From: Persicaria tinctoria
Taxonomy: Eukaryota > Streptophyta > Magnoliopsida > Caryophyllales > Polygonaceae
DNA: 64,000 nucleotides
Assembly (NCBI GenBank): GCA_037127255.1
Contig: JBANSL010000008.1
Location: 41,739,373-41,803,372 of the forward strand
Direction: 5' to 3'
A program made the position numbers and the translations under genes. Shown one piece after another: positions 54,948 to 64,000 of the stretch (its first letter is position 1; each line of letters starts with the position of its first letter). Below the pieces are notes generated by a model that made no database searches, was not told the origin of the DNA, and worked only from the letters and a program-made list of their open reading frames with translations.

Positions 54948-57940
54948 TATGCAAATGCAACCCTAAAATATGACTAAAATAGATGTTATAATGTTTCAAC
55001 ACAAAAAGAGAGCTTTTCTATAAAATTCAACGTGTATGATTACAAAGGAGGCATTCGGCTTATATAGACCTAACTAGGGCCGAATGGGCTGATTTTAATA
55101 AAACTAACAACTATATGAATTAATTAAAATAGCCTTAAAGTTTCCTAAAATAACTTAAGTAAGAAAGTTGCTAAAATAGGAAATAAACATAATGTTCAAG
55201 ACTTAATAAAATCCCGTCAAAACCAGCGACAGCTCAAAGAATGTGATTTTCGACCAAGATCCATGTCGAATATGGGAAAACCTTCAACAACAAAGTTGTA
55301 GATCTCTTCGTCCTCGTTCCATCAAGGTATGGCAGGCCTTAATCTTATAAAAATAGAATCCGAACGACCCATTTTACGGAGACGTCGAAAAGCTGTCAAA
55401 TGTGCTGAACGAATGTAAATGTCAAGATGATCAAGCTTGCATCTTTGGACCTTCTCCCATGGTGGAGCCTTCTTCTTCCTCTTGAGGATGACTTCATTCT
55501 CATGAGCTCGAAACATAGGTCCATCCCCAAGTATAGATGTGTCCAAAATTTTCTTGGATGGTGTCTTGGATGGTCCCGCATCAGTCAATACAACCTAGCA
55601 TGATACTACATGACATGCTGATAATGAAAGCAAGCACCTAGTATATCATGCATGTAAAGCAGTGAGTTCTCTCTTTCAATATGAGTAAGCTCCGAAGAGA
55701 CTTACCTAACTATGCATAACATCATAATAGAAGATCCGGGACACATCAATCATAATCATAAGGTATTAACTTGATACATATCAGAACGCATACATAAGTC
55801 TATGTCTAATCATTCAAGCACTCAAGCATACGTCATTAAATGAGAAAAACAATCATATCGCAATCGTCATTCCATCAACTTCAACCATTCATCATATTGC
55901 CACATTCTTTATGACCACATCATTCTCATCGCTTCATTCAACCACATTTATATGCTCATAATTACCATATATCCGCATAGTCATATATCTCAAGGTTCAC
56001 CACATTTATCATAGTTCATAAGGCATAATCAAATGATACATAAATCTAACATCTCAACATGCTGTTAGTCGTTCATACATGCCATTAGTCCACACAAGTC
56101 ATGATATTAGTCACTCAAACATATCAACATGCTAGTTAGCCATTGATCACATAATTCCCAAGTTGATCCCAAAAACCGCTTCAAACCCAAAGTTACCGAT
56201 TAGAATACTCGACCTTAAATGCTTATGAAATTTGTTTCCCAAAACTCTAAATTATATCTTTAAGTCAATCCTTGAAACCTTCAAAAGCGTTGAAAACGAG
56301 TTGCAAAAATGATAATCGAAAACATCGAGAAATGCACTCAAAATCATCAGACATGGGGCATCTCGCTGCGGCGAAAGTGGCTCTCGCCACAGCAAGATGT
56401 CCCAACGAGCACCCCACCGATAAGTGGTCCGTCGCGGGCGCGAGAGGAACTCTCGCACCTGTGAGTACCTGGGTGCCCGTGAGACTCTCACGGCCATGAG
56501 CATCTCGCACCCGCGAGAGCTCGAGTTGCGGTCGTGAGTCTGTTGTGTCTCTTAGGGCACCCCGGCTAGGCTTACTCGCCATCGCGAGTGCATTCTTGTG
56601 CCCGCGAGTAAGAACCCTAGGTCGGGTGTTCTAACTCGCGGATGTGAGTTCATGCTTGCGGTGGCGATTCCGGGGCCGAATCCTAGATTCTAACCCCATT
56701 TCCAGCCTTGTTTGACGTTGTTAGCCTGTCCCCTTTATCCCCATTTTCCACAAGGCTTCTAGGCACATGTTAGCACAAAATTAAACCATAAAACTCAAGG
56801 ATTTGAAGAGATTTCTCACCCAACTCTTCCTTGCTTCACTTTTCTTCTCCCGGGCGACTCGAGGTGCGATTTCTTCTCTGATTTCTCTAGATCCAAGCGT
56901 TGGGTGAGCTGGTAAAGTTAGTATGGAGTTAAAGGAGGGACCTTTGAGAGTTTTGAAGTTAAAGGAGGAGGAAAGAACCATCTTACCCTTCCTAAGCTCG
57001 ATTATGACCAAAAGGGCTCCGGGGCTCGGATCTTGGATCTCCGGACTGTTGGAGCTTCTTCTTCCACTTGAGGACGCCATAGGGGTGCTGAGGGGCTGTT
57101 GTTTCTGCCCATGAAGGAAGGAAGGGAAAATGAGCTTGTTTTGGCTTGGTTGAGCTCAAGAGGTGGAATGGAGCATGGAGTTCTTGCATATTGGCTTCAA
57201 TGGGGGAAGGAAGGAGGAAGGGGTTGTAGATGGGGTTGTGGGTGACATTTTAGTAGCTAAAAGAGGAGGTTTGAGATGTTGGGATTTGATAGAAAAGGGG
57301 AGGAAGAAGGGAGAAAGAAGAGAGGGGAGAGGATAGGGTTTTGGAGCGTTGCTAGATAGGGTTTTTAGGTTTGATTTTGTGGTGAAGAGATGAGTCTCCC
57401 CCAACCTGATTTTAAAGTGCCAAAGGGGAGTCTTTAAGGGAGTCAAAACGTAATGGGCAAGGTGAGGAGGAAGACTACTTTGTCTCCTTGCTTCTTTTGG
57501 AGTGTACATGGCAAAAGTAGGAAGAAAAGCTTGGGAGATGCTTGGCTTCTTTGGGTAAGGAGGAAAGGTATTGATGCTTCCTCTTCATTTCAAATTGGGC
57601 TCCATGGGGACCATCTTGGGGCTGAGGTTTTCAGATAGGCTTGGAAGAGTGAGGGCGGGAATCTTTGTTCCGAACGGTTCGAGCTCAAATCCCGAGGGGC
57701 GTCCCGAAATTAGTTTCTGTCGTTGGCTTCCCAAATCTCGCTCTCTCTTTCACGAAGTTGGAATTTGAAAACCGAGAATCAAGGTTGTCATGTTAGTTCT
57801 TAAAATTTTGTTTAGGTCGGAAATCCGCTTCATGAGTTCTAAAATCTGAGTTAGCGAGTTTTCTGTTAAATTCTGCTTTTAAATTCATTTTGATTTCCTT
57901 TTTCCGAAAAAAATAGGATTTAAAAATCTGAGCATTTACA

Positions 57941-58851
57941 AATATTGGCTAGTCAATGTCAAAACTAAAAAAGGTCAAAGGGAAAAAGGAGGGAGGGTGA
58001 GGGATGGGGAAGGAAATCCGAAATATACATATTTACTTAATTTGTTTAAAAAATTGGGTATTTACTTAATTATGTCTATTTTTTTTGACATCCACTAAAT
58101 TAAGCCTATATTTATCACTAGCTTGATGAAAATAGGTAAAAGGTGGTGATTTGTTGATGGAGACCATTTAAGGGATGGTTTTATGTAATTTCGAAAGGAG
58201 TGGTTAAGGGAAAACTCTCATATTTAAGGAGCGATTTTCTATAAATTTCCCAAATAATATAGATAAAATATAGGCTAATTTCGTATAATGTGGGCAGAAA
58301 TCTAGCACCGAGGAAGGATATTTTTTGCATTCTAACAAGGGGTTTCTAGACAAAGGTCTTTCTAATCTTTGCATTATATTATGATGATATGATCTCCGAT
58401 TTGATCAAATACAGGCTAATATATATAATTGATTAAACCCCTATTAAAAATAAGTCGTATTTGCGCAAATACACTTAATCCATATAGTGTTTGCAAAAAA
58501 TACACTCATTTTTAGAGAATAACAAAAATAGGTGAGTTGAGTTATTTTTGCAAAGTAATAGGGGATGATTTTAGGTGAAGAGCTCTCGGTCTTTCCGCTC
58601 CCGCAGCCACAAATTCATCGCCACTACCTACCGACCTCCCGGCTCATCACCGCTCCAGCTCACCACTTCCACACAACAAGCCAGCACTCGCCATCGCCGA
58701 TTCCATGGCTCCTAGCCATCGTGTTTTCCGCCGGACCCCCTAGTTAGCCACCATCCCGTGGCTCCGGTGCCACCGGCTCGGTCTACCGGTTTATTCGGCC
58801 TCCGTCGCACCCATCTTGGCCCACCATTTTGCCCATGTTGTGGGGTGTGCC
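57941..58851. other. Unassigned sequence right of C'
   Basis: AT-rich to about 58560, then a GC-rich stretch (58565-58850) with Pro/Ser-rich frames that look like a 5' leader or a decayed repeat. The GC-rich stretch resumes after the hAT element at 59431. No protein family is recognised. Confidence 0.35.
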
Positions 58852-59430
58852 CAGTGGCGGAGCTAGGGGTGCTTGGGGGTGCTCGAGCCCCCCTATCCAG
58901 AAAAATAAATGCAAAAAATAAATAAATTTTTTTTTGCATATATTTAGTATTTTTTTAAGGTAATATAACATCTTTAAGTGATATTTGAAATAAGATTGCT
59001 ATCTAGCCCAAGTGGTAAAGGAAATAGGGAAGGAAGGAATGAGAATCAAAAGGTCTTGGATTCAATTCTCAACTTCTTCACTTTTTATTTGCTTTACTAT
59101 AACATTAATTCTTCTTAATTTCTCTCTACCATTTTTGTTTCTATCAACTATTTCATTAAAAAAAATGACATATTTATGTTTACATTATACATTTAACTTT
59201 TTATTTCAATATTATTTTAAAAGTAATTTTTCGTGATTTTTTTCTATATATTTTTTTCTCTTCTATTTTTTGGTCACTCTCAACTATTTAAATATAAAAA
59301 ATCATTACAAAAATCACAATTTTAGTGTTTTTCAATATTATTTTTTAAAAAAATCTTCTTAATAAGTATACACAAAAAAATTACGAAAATTTTTTAGCAC
59401 CCCCTGACGGAAATCTTGGCTCTGCCACTG
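58852..59430. mobile_element. hAT-type MITE with 8-bp duplication GGTGTGCC
   Basis: GGTGTGCC lies directly on both sides (58844-58851 and 59431-59438). The ends are inverted: CAGTGGCGGAGCTAGGGGTG on the left and, reverse complemented, CAGTGGCAGAGCCAAGATTT on the right. An 8-bp duplication and CAG-type ends are the hAT signature. The 579-bp body is AT-rich with no transposase. Confidence 0.9.
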
Positions 59431-59438
59431 GGTGTGCC

Positions 59439-60313
59439 TCGGCGTTCATCGTCGTCGGGATCCCCGCCGCCGGTTGTTTCTGAGGTCCACAACTTTTGTT
59501 CTTCGGGGCGCCGATTTAACTCTCTGTGCTTGCTCAAACGAAGGTGTGTTTTATAATATCCCAAAAAAAAAATTTGGAGATCTGCTTCGTGATTATGAGT
59601 TAGGGGAACCTTTTGCTTTGTTACCCATTCGTTCCAACCCATAGAGTCAACCTTTAACATAAGAACCTAATTAGCGTTGGAACAACACTTCTTTGCGTTT
59701 TAGAAGGAAAAAAAATTAATCCTCTGTTGGCCTTCGATTTAAAATCATTCCTTGTCTATTCCGACTATCGGTCGTACTTCGACTCGTTCTTATCGTTCGT
59801 TTTCCAATCGCTCTCTTGCCTCTTTTCTTGTCTATTGTTGTTTATTTTCTCTCCTCAATCTCGTCTATCCGTCTCTATTTTGGCTTACCCTTGTGGTAGC
59901 CTATTACGATATTGTTATCGTCCTTGAGAGTTTGTGATGGGTTTCGGGGGGTTTGAATAGGCAATGGTTTGGTTAGGGTTTGGGCTTGCGGGTTAGTGTT
60001 TTGTTGTTCTTGTTGTGTTCTAGGCTTCATGTGAATGGTGGTTGATTTGTCATGCTCGTATACGTCATGGAAATGCAATTGACGTCTAAAGGATCTGTTT
60101 GGAGTCCATCATATGAGGTGTCCTCTAGTGATCCCCATAGTTCTTTTTGTGCATCTTTCTTTTGGCCAGTCGGTTCATTTGTTCAGCTAGCTTGTAATTT
60201 TCAGTGTAGGATAGCTTCTACGTTTCGTTTTGGAATTTCTTTATGATATTTGCTTCGTGTAATTTCTTTATGTTATTTGCTTCCGGTTGTACATGATGGT
60301 TAGTCCATCTACC
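59439..60313. other. Unassigned sequence between the hAT MITE and family A
   Basis: This continues the GC-rich leader-like sequence (to about 59530), then becomes T-rich. Several 60-70-codon frames overlap in different frames with no family resemblance. Confidence 0.35.
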
Positions 60314-61111
60314 GGCTTGTCTAGGTCGACTACGCATCTTTGGGCCGTGAGCTTGTTGGGCCATTCCGAGCATATGTGGACTACTTGGGCACGAAGCAAG
60401 GCTGGATCCATCATGTTTTATCAAGATCTATCTATGAAGAGAAGGATTTTATCCACATGAAGATATTTAGTTAATTTCCTTTTAGATAAATGTTCCCTTT
60501 TATTTAAGTTTTATCTTTATAAATTAGATATACTTTCCTTTCCTTGATTAGAAAGGATTGGAAGCCTATAAATAACGCCCATGGGGCTAGTTTTTATTCA
60601 TTAAAAGCTAAAGAGGAGAAGTAGAGAGAGCGAGTGGAGGCCGAGAGGAGCTAAGAGGCGAGAGCGGAATTGGGTCCAATCGGTTGTAAGCTTTTATTTA
60701 GTTTTATTAATGCAAAGTTATTTCCTTTTATTATTGATGAGTTTCCCTGCGATGTAGAGCGAGTAGTCCACCCACTTCTAGGGTCGGGGCGAGCCTGACA
60801 ATCACCATACGTGTTTGAGGTAAAAGATCCGACATTTATCATGTTTTGAGCATCTACTACCTTTTGTGGATCCATGCTAACAACTTGGATTATAAACATA
60901 AAATCGGTAGATACAATTAGGGTTTCTTGAAATAGTTGTCTAATTGTTGGAAAAGGCGAAAGCTTGATCCTTCGATGCAATTTGCATGATTATCATTATT
61001 TATCTTGCCTTATGCATGTTTGGTTATCGTTGTTGCAAACCCCGATCTTGGAAGTCTTTTTCATACATTGTTTAAAGTTCGAGATTTGCATTCGTTTATT
61101 TACTGTTCCTT
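60314..61111 (+). repeat. Family A LTR fragment, plus orientation
   Basis: This is near-identical to 63147-63943 (offset 2832), including TATAAATA at 60567 and GCCCATGGGGCTAG. The left break lies at the edge of the first palindromic-word cluster; the right break (after TTTACTGTTCC) lies where the second cluster begins in the other copies. Neither end is TG or CA, so it is a truncated LTR. The 109-codon minus frame inside is shared by all three copies and is a shadow of LTR sequence. Confidence 0.8.
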
Positions 61112-61790
61112 GTATCGTTCCCATGCTTTTGCTAGCGACTCCCCATGCTTTTGCTTGAAAGCTGTGATCTTTTGGCGGAGGAGCGCTGTCTTGGCAGGAG
61201 GAAAGAATTTTTTAAGAAATTCCTGCCTCACTTCAGCCCATGTTGTGAGGGATTGTGGAGGGAGACCTTCAAGCCATTTCAATGATGGACCGGCAAGAGA
61301 CCAACGAAAATCCTTCATCTTGACATATTCCAGAGTATTACCTTCAGTAAGAGTATGACACATATCAGAAAAGTTGGTAATATGTTCAAGATGACATTCA
61401 TTAAACCTTTCGTAAAAGGCATTATATTTTTAATCTCAATCAGGAAAGCAGTGCGAATTTCAAAGTTATTTTCAAGGATTAGAATGGCCGATTCAGGCAC
61501 GACAAGAGTCGGGTGCATGTAATCCTATGCAGTGGTAGGGAATTGGGCAAGCTCAGCTTCCACCTGCCTCCTTCGCTCGGCTTCCTCCTCAGTGCGTGCT
61601 CTGTCAGCGGCGAGAGCAGTATTTTTGGCTTCTAATTCCGCCTAAAGCCTCTCTATCAACTGTGCTTGTGTTTCTGCGGCCGCCATGGCTCTTTTCAATT
61701 TAGCGTGGACATGTATAAGGCGTTCCGGGTCGTCTAAGGCGTCAAACTCAGGTTATTGACCAGAACGACGCATACACTGCAAAATCAAAA
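61112..61790 (-). pseudogene. Gypsy-type gag remnant of family A
   Basis: The minus strand holds an N-terminal coiled part (AETQAQLIERL, ELEAKNTALAADRARTEEEA), then NNFEIRTAFLIEI, and after a frameshift near 61430 the retrotransposon gag core with MKDFRWSLAGPSLKWLEGL, TTWAEVRQEFLKKFFPP and a FKQKHGESLAKAWERYKE end. This is the Retrotrans_gag signature of plant Ty3/gypsy elements. In-frame stops occur near 61757 and 61647. The protein is cut at 61112 by the LTR fragment in opposite orientation; nucleocapsid and pol are absent. Confidence 0.85.
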
Positions 61791-61839
61791 CTTAAAGAAA
61801 AACGTGAGATATAACTACCTAAGGCGCGAATGATTGTTT

Positions 61840-61856
61840 CCCCGGCAACGGCGCCA
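61840..61856 (-). other. Primer-binding site of family A (tRNA-Asp)
   Basis: Plus CCCCGGCAACGGCGCCA is the exact 3' end of plant tRNA-Asp, so the minus strand has the 17-base complement. It is three bases from the start of the LTR, as in element B. Confidence 0.85.
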
Positions 61857-61859
61857 ATT

Positions 61860-63089
61860 TATTGTAGGAGGAAATCGAGTTCAAAATATAAAAATATAAA
61901 TCAAACCGGATTATGCCCACGCAAATGATTACAAGACCTCCTCCTGATGTAGCAGTGGGAAGTCAGGATCGATCCTCCAAGAAGCGTGTCAGCGGATCTC
62001 AGGCAGCGGAGAAATCTCACAGATGGTGATCGACCACAATGTACTCGACCTCGACCAAGGGTGGTCGACAGGGGTTAGGCACAACCGATTTCGAGCAATA
62101 GAAGTTACCAGTGGTGGTCGACGTCGACCAAGCCATAGTCGACGTCGAGTAGGTTGGTCGTAGTCGAGTAGTCTGTCGAGTATCGCAGAGACAGAAGCAA
62201 CAACGATCTTGCTCGATCGAAAGTCAGTGGTCGACGTCGACTAGGGTCTAGTCGAACTCGAGTAGGAACAGTAAATAAACGAATGCAAATCTCGAACTTT
62301 AAACAATGTATGAAAAAGACTTCCAAGATCGGGGTTTGCAACAACGATAACCAAACATGCATAAGGCAAGATAAATAATGATAATCATGCAAATTGCATC
62401 GAAGGATCAAGCTTTCGCCTTTTCCAACAATTAGACAACTATTTCAAGAAACCCTAATTGTATCTACCGATTTTATGTTTATAATCCAAGTTGTTAGCAT
62501 GGATCCACAAAAGGTAGTAGATGCTCAAAACATGATAAATGTCGGATCTTTTACCTCAAACACGTATGGTGATTGTCAGGCTCGCCCCGACCCTAGAAGT
62601 GGGTGGACTACTCGCTCTACATCGCAGGGAAACTCATCAATAATAAAAGGAAATAACTTTGCATTAATAAAACTAAATAAAAGCTTACAACCGATTGGAC
62701 CCAATTCCGCTCTCGCCTCTTAGCTCCTCTCGGCCTCCACTCGCTCTCTCTACTTCTCCTCTTTAGCTTTTAATGAATAAAAACTAGCCCCATGGGCGTT
62801 ATTTATAGGCTTCCAATCCTTTCTAATCAAGGAAAGGAAAGTATATCTAATTTATAAAGATAAAACTTAAATAAAAGGGAACATTTATCTAAAAGGAAAT
62901 TAACTAAATATCTTCATGTGGATAAAATCCTTCTCTTCATAGATAGATCTTGATAAAACATGATGGATCCAGCCTTGCTTCGTGCCCAAGTAGTCCACAT
63001 ATGCTCGGAATGGCCCAACAAGCTCACGGCCCAAAGATGCGTAGTCGACCTAGACAAAGCCTGGTCGACTTCGAGTAGGATGTACTCGA
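61860..63089 (-). repeat. Family A 5' LTR, minus orientation, cut at its palindromic cluster
   Basis: It starts TATTGTAGGAGG (TG mutated to TA) next to the primer site and has the framework of LTR B: CCTCCTCCTGATGTAGCAG, GGAAGTCAGGATCGATCC, a palindromic cluster (62020-62275, GGTCGACGTCGACTA and variants), GAGCCTGACAATC-type wording, the TATA region and a second cluster (63047-63130). It ends at the palindrome centre, about 0.5 kb short of the expected LTR start by comparison with B. Confidence 0.8.
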
Positions 63090-64000
63090 CTTCGAGTAAT
63101 ATTCAGCTTGTCGACTTCGAGTACATCCTACTCGAAGTCGACCAGGCTTTGTCTAGGTCGACTACGCATCTTTGGGCCGTGAGCTTGTTGGGCCATTCCG
63201 AGCATATGTGGACTACTTGGGCACGAAGCAAGGCTGGATCCATCATGTTTTATCAAGATCTATCTATGAAGAGAAGGATTTTATCCACATGAAGATATTT
63301 AGTTAATTTCCTTTTAGATAAATGTTCCCTTTTATTTAAGTTTTATCTTTATAAATTAGATATACTTTCCTTTCCTTGATTAGAAAGGATTAGAAGCCTA
63401 TAAATAACGCCCATGGGGCTAGTTTTTATTCATTAAAAGCTAAAGAGGAGAAGTAGAGAGAGCGAGTGGAGGCCGAGAGGAGCTAAGAGGCGAGAGCGGA
63501 ATTGGGTCCAATCGGTTGTAAGCTTTTATTTAGTTTTATTAATGCAAAGTTATTTCCTTTTATTATTGATGAGTTTCCCTGCGATGTAGAGCGAGTAGTC
63601 CACCCACTTCTAGGGTCGGGGCGAGCCTGACAATCACCATACGTGTTTGAGGTAAAAGATCCGACATTTATCATGTTTTGAGCATCTACTACCTTTTGTG
63701 GATCCATGCTAACAACTTGGATTATAAACATAAAATCGGTAGATACAATTAGGGTTTCTTGAAATAGTTGTCTAATTGTTGGAAAAGGCGAAAGCTTGAT
63801 CCTTCGATGCAATTTGCATGATTATCATTATTTATCTTGCCTTATGCATGTTTGGTTATCGTTGTTGCAAACCCCGATCTTGGAAGTCTTTTTCATACAT
63901 TGTTTAAAGTTCGAGATTTGCATTCGTTTATTTACTGTTCCTACTCGAGTTCGACTAGACCCTAGTCGACGTCGACCACTGACTTTCGATCGAGCAAGAT
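62206..64000. repeat. Large palindrome, arms at least 884 bp
   Basis: 62206-63089 and 63117-64000 are reverse complements without net gaps; I find one substitution (GGATTGGAAG against GGATTAGAAG). The 27-bp spacer lies in the GACTTCGAGTA cluster. The right arm runs off the window, so the palindrome may be longer. Confidence 0.9.
63117..64000 (+). repeat. Family A LTR, plus orientation, cut by the window end
   Basis: This is the right arm of the palindrome, with TATAAATA at 63399-63406 and the second palindromic cluster starting at about 63943 (TACTCGAGTTCGACTAG, GTCGACGTCGACC). Its true end is outside the window. Confidence 0.85.

Larger units (their letters stand above)
39134..54991 (-). 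mobile_element. Element G: LTR retrotransposon with tRNA-Asp primer site, hosting B
   Basis: The LTRs are 39134-40465 (3') and 53502-54991 (5', containing a MITE). They start TGATATAGGCTAAACC on the plus strand and end GATGTTATCA, or GATGTTATAA in the right copy. TGTTT flanks the element at 39129-39133 and 54992-54996. The primer site (plus CCCCGGCAACGGCGCCA, 53479-53495) is the exact 3' end of plant tRNA-Asp. The purine-rich word CATGGGGTGATT (minus) precedes the 3' LTR. The internal parts 40466-41155 and 50629-53478 carry only a small gag-like frame. The 3' LTR has 80 bp (about 39425-39490) that the 5' LTR lacks. Confidence 0.88.
36172..55583 (-). mobile_element. Element F (non-autonomous LTR element), hosting G and hosting E in its 3' LTR
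   Basis: The 3' LTR remnant is 36172-36948, ending CCTGCATCA; the purine tract AAGAAAGGGAGAT follows (36949-36961). The internal region extends to at least 38480. The 5' LTR is cut by element G: its left part ends at 39133 and its right part is 54997-55583, ending GGTCCCGCATCA. The uninterrupted 3' LTR (about 36366-36390) reads CATGTGTTTCAACACAAAA, the empty site of G. The left edge of the 5' LTR and its primer site are not clear. The left end of F is lost at the 32343 breakpoint, so no duplication can be read. Confidence 0.7.
29190..57940 (-). mobile_element. 5' LTR of element C', in three pieces around nested insertions
   Basis: LTR pieces are 29190-30457, 32275-32342 and 55584-57940. The left edge starts TGTAACAGCCCGGGATTATG (plus), the counterpart of the GCCGTTACA end of family C. 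The right edge is TTTACA at 57940. The piece from 55584 aligns with the reverse complement of family C about 25750 (GATACTACATGACATGCT). The two interruptions are solo LTR D and the F nest. Summed LTR length is near 3.7 kb, in line with 3.4 kb for C1. Matching to the 3' LTR at 16452-20414 fixes the orientation. The Pro-rich and Ser-rich frames here are LTR noise. Confidence 0.75.

Noticed and set aside
60651..60980. 109-codon frame repeated identically at 62394-62723 and 63483-63812
   Set aside because: It lies on the strand opposite to LTR transcription, crosses the TATA-downstream region, and is identical only because the three LTR copies are nearly identical.

Overview
The window is plant nuclear DNA (angiosperm, probably a eudicot). 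The evidence is a spliced eukaryotic RNA polymerase III gene, intron-bearing fragments of typical plant genes, and a dense stack of LTR retrotransposons, Helitrons, MULEs and MITEs whose primer-binding sites match plant tRNA-Asp and initiator tRNA-Met. There are no operons, rRNA or tRNA genes, or CRISPR arrays. Most open frames of 60-170 codons are chance frames inside repeats.

Left part (1-16.45 kb). A decayed Ty1/copia end (1-650, minus) is followed by the last six exons of the gene for the largest RNA polymerase III subunit (NRPC1/RPC1, 1239-6391, plus). Its fourth intron holds a hairpin (foldback) element that was itself split by a non-autonomous Helitron (2827-5654). Downstream lies a second Helitron-like element (about 7177-9096). 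Next, within about 4.6 kb, come fragments of at least six unrelated host genes, all on the minus strand: NAD-malic enzyme, transportin, GAPDH, an FLD/LSD1-type SWIRM protein, proteasome subunit RPN8 and a kinesin-light-chain-related TPR protein. They keep exon-intron structure but are truncated, frameshifted or fused out of frame. This pattern is typical of gene-capturing transposons; the termini of the carrier are not resolved.

Middle (16.45-57.94 kb). This can be read as one minus-strand Ty3/gypsy-like element (called C' here), opened by later insertions. Its 3' LTR (16452-20414, left end lost) carries a MULE and a solo LTR. Its internal region (20415-29189) ends at an initiator-Met-type primer site and carries solo LTR C1, which itself carries a MULE. 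Its 5' LTR (29190-57940) is interrupted by solo LTR D and by a deep nest: element F holds elements E and G; E holds a solo F LTR; G holds element B; B holds solo LTR C2. Target-site duplications, and in several cases an empty site in the sister copy, support the individual steps. No intact gag-pol remains; E, F, G and B look non-autonomous, with small gag-like or unknown frames.

Right part (57.94-64 kb). An unassigned segment carries an hAT-type MITE with an 8-bp duplication. Then comes family A: an LTR fragment (plus), a broken gag (minus), a primer-binding site, an LTR (minus), and an inverted LTR copy running off the end. The last two form a near-perfect palindrome with arms of at least 884 bp.

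The most unusual signal is shared by the LTR families A, B and D (and partly the solo LTR at 18.6 kb). They share a common LTR framework, but each has its own short palindromic word repeated in two clusters at equivalent LTR positions. The same words spread into the internal coding frame of B. Breakpoints of the family A copies fall at these clusters. A second unusual signal is that in both E and F the last internal reading frame runs through the polypurine tract into the 3' LTR.
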